From a bacterium (lineage in GTDB: Bacteria > Electryoneota > B3-LCP), in assembly GCA_018812585.1 (NCBI GenBank), contig JAHJDJ010000171.1, forward strand, positions 1-39,678: a stretch of DNA of 39,678 bases. The letters run 5' to 3'. Each line of letters opens with the position of its first letter. The stretch's first letter is position 1. The notes beneath the pieces were generated by a model. It saw nothing but the letters and a program-made list of their open reading frames with translations, did no database searches and had not been told where the DNA came from. Below are positions 15,961 to 23,822 of the stretch, in pieces. The position numbers and the translations under genes are program-made.

Positions 15961-16488
15961 TTAACTTTCGATCCCCTTGCGTGCTTTCACACCCTGCTGG
16001 TAATAATGCTTGATCTCCTTCATCTCAGTAACCAGATCTGCTTTTTCCATGACACGCTCAGTTGCGCGTCTTCCCGTTAAGATCAGTTCAAGATTTTTCG
16101 GCTTCTTATCGATCAGATCCAGAATGGCAGTTTCCTCCACCAAATCGAACCATTGGGCCACCAATATCTCATCTAGAATAAGAAGATCAACGTCTGCTTC
16201 CGACATGGTGCGGTAAGCCAGATCGAGACCCTTTTTCGCTTCCTGTCGGTCGCTGTCCGTCACCTCTTCCTGGCGGATACATTTCAATCCGCCGGTTTGA
16301 TTGACCTCAATCTGACCTTCAAATTTAGCTAATGCCTTAAGCTCAGCGTAGATCTGGCCTTTCATAAACTGGATAATGCGCACTTTCAAACCCGCGCCCG
16401 CCGCGCGTAGCGCCAGACCCAGAGCTGCCGTGGTCTTTCCTTTGCCATCGCCGGTATAAACCTGCACAAAGCCTTTGGATAATCCCAT
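15961..16488 (-). CDS. cobO: Cob(I)alamin adenosyltransferase, CobO/BtuR type
   Basis: A 175-residue P-loop enzyme that transfers the adenosyl group of ATP to cob(I)alamin or corrinoid precursors. The Walker A motif GDGKGKTTAA (13-22) and the Walker B-like LLILDEILVA followed by LILTGRRA are diagnostic of the CobA/CobO/BtuR type. Its start codon overlaps the end of the IscU-like gene by one base, so it is translated as part of the Fe-S operon. No cobalamin riboswitch is visible near it, which suggests control by the operon promoter. The window also encodes a cobalamin-binding radical SAM enzyme. Confidence 0.93.
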   Translation of the reverse strand: MGLSKGFVQVYTGDGKGKTTAALGLALRAAGAGLKVRIIQFMKGQIYAELKALAKFEGQIEVNQTGGLKCIRQEEVTDSDRQEAKKGLDLAYRTMSEADVDLLILDEILVAQWFDLVEETAILDLIDKKPKNLELILTGRRATERVMEKADLVTEMKEIKHYYQQGVKARKGIES

Positions 16489-16862
16489 CAGGAAGTCTCC
16501 GTTAGATTATCTATTGCATTACGCAGCGCTTCTGCGGCAAGATCGACGCTGTGCTGCTTTTTATCAGGAACGCCTCCTAAAAACTCCGCAATCTGGTTCC
16601 CCTGGAACTGACCCGCGTCTGTCAGTGACATTCCGACAACCATTTCAGACATTGCCGAACAGGCTGCAATCGTCCCAGAACAGGCGCGGCACTGATAATT
16701 GATCTTACTGACTTTATCGCCATTACGTTTCACAAAAATGCGGATCTTATCGAGACAGCCTCCACCGGTGTGCAGGACGTCTGCTGTCGAGTCAGCATCC
16801 TCCATTTCACCGATATTCTGGGGACTGGAAAAGTGCTTCATATATTCTGCTGAATAGCGCAT
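16488..16862 (-). CDS. IscU/NifU-N-like protein with altered cysteine ligands
   Basis: A 124-residue protein clearly related to IscU/NifU N-terminal scaffolds (YSAEYMKHFSSPQNIGEMED at the start), but its ligand pattern is unusual. The first Cys is present (C36, GGGCLD), the second region has three cysteines (C58, C61, C68 in CRACSGTIAACS), and the third canonical Cys (HC in the family) is replaced: KQHSVDLA, Ser105. A normal [2Fe-2S] scaffold site is therefore doubtful; the extra cysteines could give another metal or cluster site or a sulfur carrier role. It follows an intact IscU-type protein by 21 bp, so the pair may divide scaffold and accessory roles. Confidence 0.82.
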   Translation of the reverse strand: MRYSAEYMKHFSSPQNIGEMEDADSTADVLHTGGGCLDKIRIFVKRNGDKVSKINYQCRACSGTIAACSAMSEMVVGMSLTDAGQFQGNQIAEFLGGVPDKKQHSVDLAAEALRNAIDNLTETS

Positions 16863-16883
16863 ATCCTACGTCGAAAAGTTAGA

Positions 16884-17564
16884 TCAGTGGTTTCCGTTAT
16901 CTTCTTTGATTTCAGTTTTGCGGCGATCCAGTATGCGCACCACGACCTCATCCAAACATTTCATCGTTTCCAGAGTTTCAGTAACCTCTTCTCGAATATT
17001 TTCAGCGTACATATCGTCTGTATCACCAAGATATATCTCGACGAATACTTTGGCATTATCGATCTTAATGTAGTTGATCATCTCAGAATTGACGATATTC
17101 TGGCCTGTGGCGGGATTGATGACGTGCTTTAAAAGCTTCTTGATGGTCGTTTCATTACACTGAATCTCCTCCTCTTCAGCCAGACCATGCTTGATCTCCC
17201 ATTGTTTTATCGCTGACTTTAGAGCATTGACCGCCAGCACTGAACAGTGCATCTTCGTTGATGGCAGGCCGCCCAACTTTTCTGCGATGGTTTTGGCATT
17301 GAAGCGCTTTACCTCTTCAACCGTGCTGCCTTTGGCCAAAACAGTCGCCATGGAGGCAGTTGATATATTGGAAGCGCATCCGTAAGAGCGGAAGCGCACG
17401 TCTTCGATCACATGAGTTTCAGGATTAACTCTCAACGTGAAGGTCAGCATGTCGCCACAAGCCGGAGACCCCTCAGTCGCTTCGGCGTCAGCGTTCTCAA
17501 CTTCACCTACATTCTGAGGATTCGTGAAATGCTCGATGACTGTCGGGGAATATTTGATGGCCAT
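16884..17564 (-). CDS. IscU scaffold fused to a C-terminal MIP18/DUF59-like domain
   Basis: The first ~125 residues are a standard IscU/NifU-N scaffold: SPACGD (C36, D38), SYGCASNIS (C63) and KMHCSVLA (C107), so all cluster ligands are present. Residues ~138-220 form a second domain with IKKLLKHVINPATGQNIVNS, then NAKVFVEIYLGD and VTETLETMKCLDEVVVRIL, which has the secondary-structure and motif order of MIP18/SufT (DUF59) domains. IscU is normally about 125 residues; NifU carries a different C-terminal (Nfu) domain. The fusion would join cluster assembly with delivery. The gene is 45 bp after the cysteine desulfurase gene. Confidence 0.85.
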   Translation of the reverse strand: MAIKYSPTVIEHFTNPQNVGEVENADAEATEGSPACGDMLTFTLRVNPETHVIEDVRFRSYGCASNISTASMATVLAKGSTVEEVKRFNAKTIAEKLGGLPSTKMHCSVLAVNALKSAIKQWEIKHGLAEEEEIQCNETTIKKLLKHVINPATGQNIVNSEMINYIKIDNAKVFVEIYLGDTDDMYAENIREEVTETLETMKCLDEVVVRILDRRKTEIKEDNGNH

Positions 17565-17609
17565 GGATACTCCAGGGATTTATTAGATTTGCGGATCTAA
17601 AATATAGCT

Positions 17610-18836
17610 TTACAGCTCGTTTTTCTTCTTCTTGTAGAACGTTTGGCCTGCACCCGTAATCTCCGAATGCTTCGACGGCACAAACGCTGACATAGCGCGC
17701 AGTTGTTCGGCGACAGCCTTCATGTGATCGACTGCGCGGTCAACTTCATCCAGGGTATTCAGCTTGGAAAATGAGAAGCGAATGGAACCATGCGCCTCTT
17801 CATGCTTCAGGCCGATGGCTGTCAGCACATTGGAAGGCATCAAGGCGATGGAGGAACAAGCAGAACCGGATGAGACATAGACGCCTCGCATCGACAAATG
17901 CATCAGTATCGCTTCACCCTCGATGTACAGAAAAGTGATATTGGCGTTATTAGGCATCCGATTTTCACCACGCGGCCCGTTCAAGTGCGTATCGGGGATT
18001 TCCAGCATCTTACCTATCAGACGGTCGCGCAGCTTAATCATATACGCGTTATCCTTTTCCAGGTTTTCTATGGAGATTTCGGCAGCCTTAGCCATACCGA
18101 CAATGGCAGGAACGTTCTCCGTGCCGGGACGGCGATTGTTCTCCTGCGGGCCACCCTCCATCAAGCGGCCCACTTTCACTCCTTTGCGGATGTAAAGCGC
18201 GCCTACGCCCTTGGGTCCGTGCATCTTGTGCGCGTTCATGGAAATCAGATCGACAGGCAGTTCCTGCACGTTAATGGGAGTCTTACCGAAACTCTGCGCC
18301 GCATCCGTATGAAATAAGACACCGCTATCCCTGCAAACGCCGCCCAGCGCCTTGAGATCCTGAACCGTCCCGATGACATGATTACCGTGCACTACGCTGA
18401 ACAGCAGCGTATCGGGGCGTATCGCTTTCTTGAGATCATCCGGATCGACGAACCCTTCCCGATTGACGTTTAAGAAGGTTACCTCGAAACCTTTTTTCGC
18501 CAGCAATTTCATGACGTTCAACACGGCATGATGTTCAACTTTGCTGACGATGAGATGATGTTTACCCTTTGGAGCTTCGTGAGCGACACCGAAGATCGCA
18601 GAGTTATTAGACTCGGTTGCGCTGCCGCTGAATACGATCTCTTCTGGATTAGCTCTTAGTAAACCGGCGATTTTTTCGCGGGATTCCGTCACCGCGTCTT
18701 CTGCGTCCAAGCCAAACTGGTGCAGCGATGCGGGATTGCCGAATTTTTCCATGAAATACGGCTTCATAGCATCGAAAACCGGTTCCAGCATTTGAGTGCT
18801 GTCCATGTTATCGAAGTATATAGTTTTATTATCCAT
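17610..18836 (-). CDS. nifS: Cysteine desulfurase (NifS/IscS family)
   Basis: A 408-residue PLP enzyme that takes sulfur from cysteine as a persulfide for Fe-S clusters and tRNA thiolation. The PLP lysine is K204 in NAHKMHGPKG, the PLP-stacking and Asp motif is FHTDAAQSFGK (Asp178), and the mobile-loop cysteine is C327 in SSGSACSS. The usual N-terminal DNAATT is DNMDSTQ and the usual NNExGT is GNHVIGT, so it is a divergent group-I member. A lysine-rich tail KKKKNEL ends the protein. It is preceded by queH with a 69-bp gap and followed by the IscU-MIP18 fusion gene. Confidence 0.93.
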   Translation of the reverse strand: MDNKTIYFDNMDSTQMLEPVFDAMKPYFMEKFGNPASLHQFGLDAEDAVTESREKIAGLLRANPEEIVFSGSATESNNSAIFGVAHEAPKGKHHLIVSKVEHHAVLNVMKLLAKKGFEVTFLNVNREGFVDPDDLKKAIRPDTLLFSVVHGNHVIGTVQDLKALGGVCRDSGVLFHTDAAQSFGKTPINVQELPVDLISMNAHKMHGPKGVGALYIRKGVKVGRLMEGGPQENNRRPGTENVPAIVGMAKAAEISIENLEKDNAYMIKLRDRLIGKMLEIPDTHLNGPRGENRMPNNANITFLYIEGEAILMHLSMRGVYVSSGSACSSIALMPSNVLTAIGLKHEEAHGSIRFSFSKLNTLDEVDRAVDHMKAVAEQLRAMSAFVPSKHSEITGAGQTFYKKKKNEL

Positions 18837-18905
18837 AACAGCCCTGAGTTTGTGTAAGGGTAAAGCTGCTCAATTGAGTACTGCTACTCTGTGCATTATG
18901 TGTAT

Positions 18906-19451
18906 CTATTTGTATTTATTGGCATTATCTATTGAATACAGACAACCACAGTAATTTTGCCGGTAAATGCCAATCTGTCTGCTTAATTCCACAGAACGTT
19001 TAAAACCGTCCTGTTTCTTGAAGTTCGATGCGAGATAGTTCAATCCAAATTCTGTCGCAATCGCCTGTCCGGTCTGATTGATCAGTTCAGCATCTTTGTG
19101 CGGGCTGGTGGTCAGCACGCTGCCGATGGTATCAAAGCTGAGATCCTTGGCTTTTTCCGCCGTGCGTCTCAGTCTATACCTGAAACAGACGATACACCTT
19201 TTGCCACCTTCCGGCTCCTCTTCCAGACCCTTGACTTCCTCTGCCCAGACTTCTTGATCATAAGCGCTGTTAATGATCTCTGCCTTGAAATACTCGGCAA
19301 CCTGCCGGAAAGCTTCGTAGCGCTTCTGATATTCTTCAGCCGGATGGATATTCGGATTATCAAAGAAAAGAGCCAGCCTGGACAAGTCAGGAAGTCTTTC
19401 CAGCGCAACGGTGACGTCCGGTCCGCAGCAAACGTGCAGCAGCAGTTTCAC
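18906..19451 (-). CDS. queH: Epoxyqueuosine reductase QueH
   Basis: A 181-residue protein with the QueH (former DUF208) cysteine pattern: HVCCGPD at 6-12, a GKRCIVCFRYRL pair in the middle and NYCGCLYS near the C terminus. QueH reduces epoxyqueuosine to queuosine in tRNA and carries an Fe-S cluster plus metal on these cysteines; it replaces the B12-dependent QueG. The GTG start shares its G with the TAG stop of the upstream 94-aa gene (TAGTG), implying coupled translation. Its place in the Fe-S/thiolation unit fits the need for clusters. Confidence 0.93.
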   Translation of the reverse strand: MKLLLHVCCGPDVTVALERLPDLSRLALFFDNPNIHPAEEYQKRYEAFRQVAEYFKAEIINSAYDQEVWAEEVKGLEEEPEGGKRCIVCFRYRLRRTAEKAKDLSFDTIGSVLTTSPHKDAELINQTGQAIATEFGLNYLASNFKKQDGFKRSVELSRQIGIYRQNYCGCLYSIDNANKYK

Positions 19452-19735
19452 TAACCACCCTCGCGGGAAATGATGGATCCGAGCATGCCGCCCATCGCAC
19501 GATCAACCTCAGCTTGGATGTCTTCGTAATCCCGCTCTATTAAATTACGTTTGTCCTGGTCAGTTATTTGAAATCCCTTCGCTTCTGCGACTCTTTCTGT
19601 GATGACCAGATTTTCGATAACCTTACGGATCACTTTAGAGATAACCGCTGCAGGATATTCTTGCAATACCTGTTCAAGTTTTACTTCAATCATATCACGA
19701 TAGTTATCGCTATGTTCGAAGGGATCAAGCGTCAT
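19451..19735 (-). CDS. 94-aa helical protein of unknown function
   Basis: I do not recognise this protein. It is charged and apparently all-helical, with no cysteine, which excludes a Fe-S ligand role. It is embedded in the Fe-S/tRNA unit: it starts about 10 bp after the ThiI-like gene and its stop codon overlaps the QueH start by one base. Such tight spacing suggests a functional link with the two tRNA enzymes around it, e.g. as an adaptor or a stabilising subunit, but this is inference. A GxLGSII-like segment and a mobile C terminus are all that stand out. Confidence 0.65.
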   Translation of the reverse strand: MTLDPFEHSDNYRDMIEVKLEQVLQEYPAAVISKVIRKVIENLVITERVAEAKGFQITDQDKRNLIERDYEDIQAEVDRAMGGMLGSIISREGG

Positions 19736-19744
19736 TATTAAAGC

Positions 19745-20791
19745 CTATTTAAAAATATACTGTTGCGTTTCTTCTTCTTCCAAAGGCGCCACCAGGAGTT
19801 CCCGCTCGGTATTCTCTCCCGTCACAGCAATTTTGACTGCGTCTAAATGTTTGCCATCACTGTAGCGGGCAACCACTTGCGCGGCAAACTTGAGATCGTC
19901 TTCTGTGACGTCCCCTTCCAGGACGGCAAGCGGTCCAACGACATCTACGGGCAGCAGGCTCCAGCGATTGCGGGCGAAAGGCTCCAGTGCGTTGTTCTCT
20001 GCTTCGTTGCGCCCGACGACGATTTTAAGGCGGTCAGAAAGTCTCAAATGCCTGCCGATCTTCAAGAGGATGAAATCCTCCTGTGTCACTTTTTGTCCTT
20101 CGGGCAGATGCTTCAAAAAGTCGTGAAACTTACGGCCATAGACGGGATCGGTCAGGAAGCAGCAACCCCCTGCAGGCTGAGGATAGGATTCTAACCCAAG
20201 CTCCGCAGCCAGAGCCATTTGCGGCTTGCGGCCTCGGCCGGTAAAGCCTTTCAGCCTGGTGCGATCTACCAGAGCCTGTTGCTCGACTTCGGTGATTGCC
20301 AGGCGTAAAGCGGATAACGGCCTTAACAGGTATCCATCCAGTCCCGATCCTTTTTCCAGTTGCCTCATGGTGGCGCGGTGTTGAGTCATAGGACGTTGTC
20401 CCAACACTTCACCCGTAAAAACAAAACGGGCCTGGTATTTTTCGAGCAGTTGTTTTGCTTTCCGCAGCATCATCATGCGGCAGTCGATACAGGGATTGGC
20501 ATTCTTGCCGTATCCCCATCTCGGGTTGGTGACGATATCCAGATATTCCTCAGAAACGTCTATGACGTCTACAGCAAATCTGAGATCCTCTCCCACTTTC
20601 AGCGCCTCGTGACAGAGATTCCCTCGGGGACCCTCCGAACCATGCTCCTTCTTATTCGGATCAGATAAACAGAAGCCGGTGCTGAAGTAGAGACCGCGCA
20701 CCTCGATTCCCTGATCGATCAACAGTCTGGCGGCCAGCGTGCTGTCTAATCCGCCAGAAATTAAACCTAATGCTCGGATTTTTTGCACCAT
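19745..20791 (-). CDS. ThiI-like PP-loop tRNA sulfurtransferase with NFACT-R-like C-terminal domain
   Basis: The 348-residue protein has an AANH/PP-loop ATPase domain with SGGLDST (12-18), the cysteine pair NPCIDCR that carries the sulfur in ThiI/MnmA-like enzymes, and AGGCCFLTDP. The last ~110 residues (LLKIGRHLRLSDRL, IVVGRNEAEN) resemble the NFACT-R_2 domain seen in this subgroup. Such enzymes adenylate a tRNA uridine and transfer sulfur to it (s4U8 or s2U34-like); which one is not clear since the N-terminal THUMP domain of true ThiI is absent. Its start overlaps the DUF59 gene end by 25 bp. The desulfurase downstream is the obvious sulfur donor. Confidence 0.8.
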   Translation of the reverse strand: MVQKIRALGLISGGLDSTLAARLLIDQGIEVRGLYFSTGFCLSDPNKKEHGSEGPRGNLCHEALKVGEDLRFAVDVIDVSEEYLDIVTNPRWGYGKNANPCIDCRMMMLRKAKQLLEKYQARFVFTGEVLGQRPMTQHRATMRQLEKGSGLDGYLLRPLSALRLAITEVEQQALVDRTRLKGFTGRGRKPQMALAAELGLESYPQPAGGCCFLTDPVYGRKFHDFLKHLPEGQKVTQEDFILLKIGRHLRLSDRLKIVVGRNEAENNALEPFARNRWSLLPVDVVGPLAVLEGDVTEDDLKFAAQVVARYSDGKHLDAVKIAVTGENTERELLVAPLEEEETQQYIFK

Positions 20792-21105
20792 GTCCGTATA
20801 ACGTCGGTTTCTATGCCCAGTCTCTCTTTGGCCTCGTCGCTCATCATCATCTTATTCCAGGGCGGCTCAAACACCAACTTGACTTCGGCTGACTTGGCGG
20901 CTGTATGCTGCATCAACGCTTCCTCTGCCTGCTTCTTTAGCGTTGCATGCATGGGACATCCCTTGATGGTCAGCGTCATAGCGATGGCCACGTTATCACC
21001 GTCGATTTTGACGTCGTAGATAAAGCCAAGATTGACGATATCGATGCCGATCTCGGGGTCGATGACCGTTTTTAAGGCTTCGAATACCTGATCTTCAGTT
21101 ATCAT
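20767..21105 (-). CDS. MIP18/DUF59-family Fe-S assembly protein (SufT/PaaD-like)
   Basis: A 112-residue single-domain DUF59 protein: VFEALKTVIDPEIGIDIVNL, GFIYDVKIDGDNV, and the conserved KGCPMH, with the reactive Cys of this family, then a PPW motif (FEPPWNKMMMS). These proteins help mature Fe-S enzymes. The ATG at 21105 overlaps the Mrp stop by four bases (ATGA), which is stronger than the longer in-frame start at 21138. The neighbour Mrp also has an N-terminal DUF59 domain, and the IscU protein of this unit a third. Confidence 0.92.
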   Translation of the reverse strand: MITEDQVFEALKTVIDPEIGIDIVNLGFIYDVKIDGDNVAIAMTLTIKGCPMHATLKKQAEEALMQHTAAKSAEVKLVFEPPWNKMMMSDEAKERLGIETDVIRTWCKKSEH

Positions 21106-22175
21106 TTTGAATCGATATAGTTTGACACGTTTTCCCAAACCTGAAGGTAGCTTTTTGCCGATCCGCCCTCTGGTTCTGCAAGGACGACCGGCTCACCGCT
21201 ATCAGACTGTACCATGATCTGCGGATCCAGAGGAATCTTGCCCAGTAGAGGAATCCCCAGGAAACTGGACTCTTTCTCACCGCCGCCTGCGCCGAACGGA
21301 TGCGATTCATGGCCGCAGTTCGGGCAGCTATAGTAACTCATATTCTCCACGATACCGATCACTGGCACAGCAGTGTGCTGGAACATGACGGCGCCGCGGC
21401 GCACGTCTTCCAATGCTAAATTCTGCGGTGTGGTGACCACGATTGCGCCATCGATGCGATATTTCTGAGACAGTGAAATCTGCACGTCGCCGGTTCCCGG
21501 AGGTAAATCGAGGAACAAGACGTCAAGATCGCCCCACTTTGTGGTATCTAACAACTGCTCCAGAGCTTTATTCAGCATCGGTCCGCGCCAGATCAAAGGC
21601 TGCCCCGGTTCAACAATAAATCCGATGGACATTCCCTTGATGCCGTATTTTTCAACGGGAAGCATACGATCACCCTCAGTTCCAGGACCATCTTCAATAT
21701 GCAGCAGCGTCGGTAAACTGGGCCCATGAATGTCAGCGTCCATGATACCGACCTTTTTTCCAGCTTTTACCGCTGCTACAGCTAAATTCACGGCGACGGT
21801 CGATTTCCCGACGCCGCCCTTACCGGAAGAAACAGCTATGATCTTTTTTACGCCGGGAATCGGCTGCGGAGGCGCTTTCTCCTCAGGTGGAGGCTGATGT
21901 CCGTGAGTTTCCTCTGCCGGTGGCGTTACTTCTGCCAGAATTTCCACATCCTTGAATCCTGCTTCTGCTTTCAGGATGTTATGCGTATATTCCTTTAAAC
22001 CGTCTGCCAGACGCTGCTCGACGCCTCGCATGACAAGTTCCACCTGTAATTTGTCACCCTCGATGATGATATTCTTCACCATACCGAAGGAAACGATATC
22101 GCGGGAATAACCCGGATATTTTACCGTTTTCAGAATTTTTAAAATTTCCGCTTCCTGTAGAGGTTTGTTACTCAT
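21102..22175 (-). CDS. mrp: Mrp/NBP35-family Fe-S carrier ATPase (ApbC-like)
   Basis: The 357-residue protein has an N-terminal DUF59 domain (about 5-85), a proline-rich linker, and the MinD-like ATPase with the deviant Walker A VSSGKGGVGKST (115-126), DADIHGPSLP switch I and LPPGTGDVQIS. The bridging CxxC is present in SYYSCPNCG (about 280), so it can carry a [4Fe-4S] cluster between two subunits and hand it to apo-targets. It starts inside the end of the Rrf2 gene (8-bp overlap), consistent with a common transcript. Confidence 0.95.
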   Translation of the reverse strand: MSNKPLQEAEILKILKTVKYPGYSRDIVSFGMVKNIIIEGDKLQVELVMRGVEQRLADGLKEYTHNILKAEAGFKDVEILAEVTPPAEETHGHQPPPEEKAPPQPIPGVKKIIAVSSGKGGVGKSTVAVNLAVAAVKAGKKVGIMDADIHGPSLPTLLHIEDGPGTEGDRMLPVEKYGIKGMSIGFIVEPGQPLIWRGPMLNKALEQLLDTTKWGDLDVLFLDLPPGTGDVQISLSQKYRIDGAIVVTTPQNLALEDVRRGAVMFQHTAVPVIGIVENMSYYSCPNCGHESHPFGAGGGEKESSFLGIPLLGKIPLDPQIMVQSDSGEPVVLAEPEGGSAKSYLQVWENVSNYIDSK

Positions 22176-22641
22176 TTAATTCTGCCTTTATGTATTTTTT
22201 AGATGAATCCAACCATTTCAGTTTTTCGCGAGATAAATTCGCCTTGTCCACCATCGCCTGTAAAGTTACCTTTTCCAATTCTCGAAACATGGACTTTTCC
22301 GCCTTGGCGAAAGTTTGACGAATAATGCAGTCTGGAGCCAATTGGCAGTCTCGCTTTTCACTTAAAGGCGTAAACAGCGGCGTCTTCCCTTCAACGGCGA
22401 TGGCAACGTCGCGCAAAGTAATCTTTTCCGGCGGCATAGCCAGCATATACCCCCCGCGAGCTCCTCTGAAGGATTTCAGCAAGCCTGCTTTCGCCAGACT
22501 TTGAAAGACCTTAGCCAGATAGCTTTCGGGAAGATTTTGCGCACGGGCGATTTCATTGACCAGGACGACCTCTTCGGGGTCTCTCATGGCCAGAAAAAGC
22601 AAACCGTGGACGGCATATTCACAACCGATGGAAAACTGCAT
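22168..22641 (-). CDS. Rrf2-family transcriptional regulator
   Basis: A 157-residue winged-helix regulator of the IscR/Rrf2 family: MQFSIGCEYAVHGLLFLA, LVNEIARAQNLPESYLAKV (recognition region 28-47) and GARGGYMLAMPPEKITL wing. IscR senses [2Fe-2S] with three cysteines; here only two remain in the sensing loop (C99 and C105, RDCQLAPDC), so the cluster or signal may differ. I chose the ATG at 22641 since the family starts here and the predicted transcription start (about 22672) excludes the longer in-frame start at 22707. It heads the Fe-S operon and probably represses it. Confidence 0.9.
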   Translation of the reverse strand: MQFSIGCEYAVHGLLFLAMRDPEEVVLVNEIARAQNLPESYLAKVFQSLAKAGLLKSFRGARGGYMLAMPPEKITLRDVAIAVEGKTPLFTPLSEKRDCQLAPDCIIRQTFAKAEKSMFRELEKVTLQAMVDKANLSREKLKWLDSSKKYIKAELNE

Positions 22642-22678
22642 AGTACTCAATTCAGATAATTCGGACTCTGATTGTCCT

Positions 22679-22707
22679 AATATAACAAACGATAAATCAC
22701 AAATCAA
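22679..22707 (-). promoter_or_regulatory. Promoter of the Rrf2/Fe-S operon
   Basis: Minus strand TTGATT, 17-bp spacer, TATATT. The predicted start near 22672 lies inside an inverted repeat GGAC-N7-GTCC (22663-22677), a candidate operator for autoregulation by the Rrf2 protein. Confidence 0.65.
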
Positions 22708-22734
22708 CTAAAATTTTATTTTCTCACTTTGGAC

Positions 22735-22763
22735 TTGTTTTATATCCAGAAGATGCGTATATT
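22735..22763 (+). promoter_or_regulatory. Promoter of the glycosylase gene
   Basis: Plus strand TTGTTT, 17-bp spacer, TATATT; expected start near 22770. This puts an upstream TTG (22772) at the very 5' end and favours the ATG at 22802. It is divergent from the Rrf2 promoter, 28 bp apart. Confidence 0.5.
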
Positions 22764-22801
22764 TTCAGCTCTTGAAGTGTTACGTTTCTAATGGCGTTAA
22801 A

Positions 22802-23707
22802 ATGGTAAGAGAATTAACCCTCTACCCTACTCCACCGTACGATTTCGATCTTTCTTTTCATTCCATGGGGCCATCGAATCCGGATCCAGTGGTGTCCTTC
22901 GAAGAGGGCATACTCTGGCAATTGATTGCTTTGGATTCTGATCGGGAGTTGATGGCCTGCGTGCACTCGGTCGGAACCTGCGATAAACCTGAGCTTGTCC
23001 TGCGTCTCGAAGCGAATACGATTTCTGACGAAGACGTTGAGATAAGCCGTAATCAGATTGTTAGAATGCTCTGCCTGGATTTGGAATTAGATCATCTTTA
23101 TGAAGCAATTATGGCAGATCCTGTCCTGCACAGATATTGCCTGCATAACCGCGGTTTGAAGCCGGTCATCGATGCTTCGCCATTTGAAGCGATAACCTGG
23201 GCGATTATCGGACAGCAGGTCAATTTGAAATTTGCCTGCCAGGTGAAACGGGGAATGCTGGAACGGTATGGGCGGCGTATTCGGTACAAGGGGAGAACAT
23301 TTTTCAGGTATCCCGAACCAAAAGATCTGGCTTTTCTGGATGCGGTCACATGGAAGGAGTTTAAATCATCTCAGCGCAAGGCGGAATACATTATCGACTT
23401 TTCTCGCTTGATAACTGAGGGCTTTGATTTGGAGGGTCTGGCTGATCTGACTGATGAGGAGATTATCGAGAAATTGTTACAGATTCGAGGCATCGGTAAC
23501 TGGACTGCAGAGTACGCTCTTATCCAGGGTTTCGGACGCTGGAATGCACTGCCCACAGGCGATGCCGGCTTGCAGAACTGTTTTAAGCGCCTTTATGAAC
23601 TTGACCGGAAACCAACCTACGAAGAATTAGTCAAAAAAGCAGGTTCATGGCAGCCCTATCGGGGACTGGCCACTTATTATCTTTGGTGGGGAAAAAGTGA
23701 ACCATGA
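22802..23707 (+). CDS. alkA: AlkA-type 3-methyladenine DNA glycosylase (HhH-GPD)
   Basis: A 301-residue DNA glycosylase of the HhH-GPD superfamily that removes alkylated bases. The C-terminal half has FEAITWAIIGQQVNLKFA, then the helix-hairpin-helix LLQIRGIGNWTAEYALIQG followed by the catalytic Asp in LPTGDAGLQ, and W/Y-rich tail PYRGLATYYLWW, as in AlkA. The N-terminal ~100 residues fit the AlkA N-terminal domain. It is transcribed alone, divergently from the Fe-S unit, and ends at a terminator. Ada is not encoded nearby. Confidence 0.9.
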   Translation: MVRELTLYPTPPYDFDLSFHSMGPSNPDPVVSFEEGILWQLIALDSDRELMACVHSVGTCDKPELVLRLEANTISDEDVEISRNQIVRMLCLDLELDHLYEAIMADPVLHRYCLHNRGLKPVIDASPFEAITWAIIGQQVNLKFACQVKRGMLERYGRRIRYKGRTFFRYPEPKDLAFLDAVTWKEFKSSQRKAEYIIDFSRLITEGFDLEGLADLTDEEIIEKLLQIRGIGNWTAEYALIQGFGRWNALPTGDAGLQNCFKRLYELDRKPTYEELVKKAGSWQPYRGLATYYLWWGKSEP

Positions 23708-23747
23708 AAAGCCGGGGGTTAGATGCTTCTTTACTGGTATTTCTATT

Positions 23748-23780
23748 AAAAAAGGCGAGGTGTCAAATCCTCGCCTTTTC
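23748..23780. terminator. Bidirectional terminator
   Basis: AAAAGGCGAGG/CCTCGCCTTTT stem with A-run in front and T-run behind; it serves the glycosylase gene and the convergent T9SS cargo gene. Confidence 0.85.
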
Positions 23781-23822
23781 TCACTGATAGCCTTCCCGAC
23801 CGATGCAGAGTGTTTAATGACC

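Noticed and set aside
15946-16500. Cobalamin riboswitch before cobO
   Set aside because: cobO starts inside the end of the upstream gene; no leader or B12-box is present.
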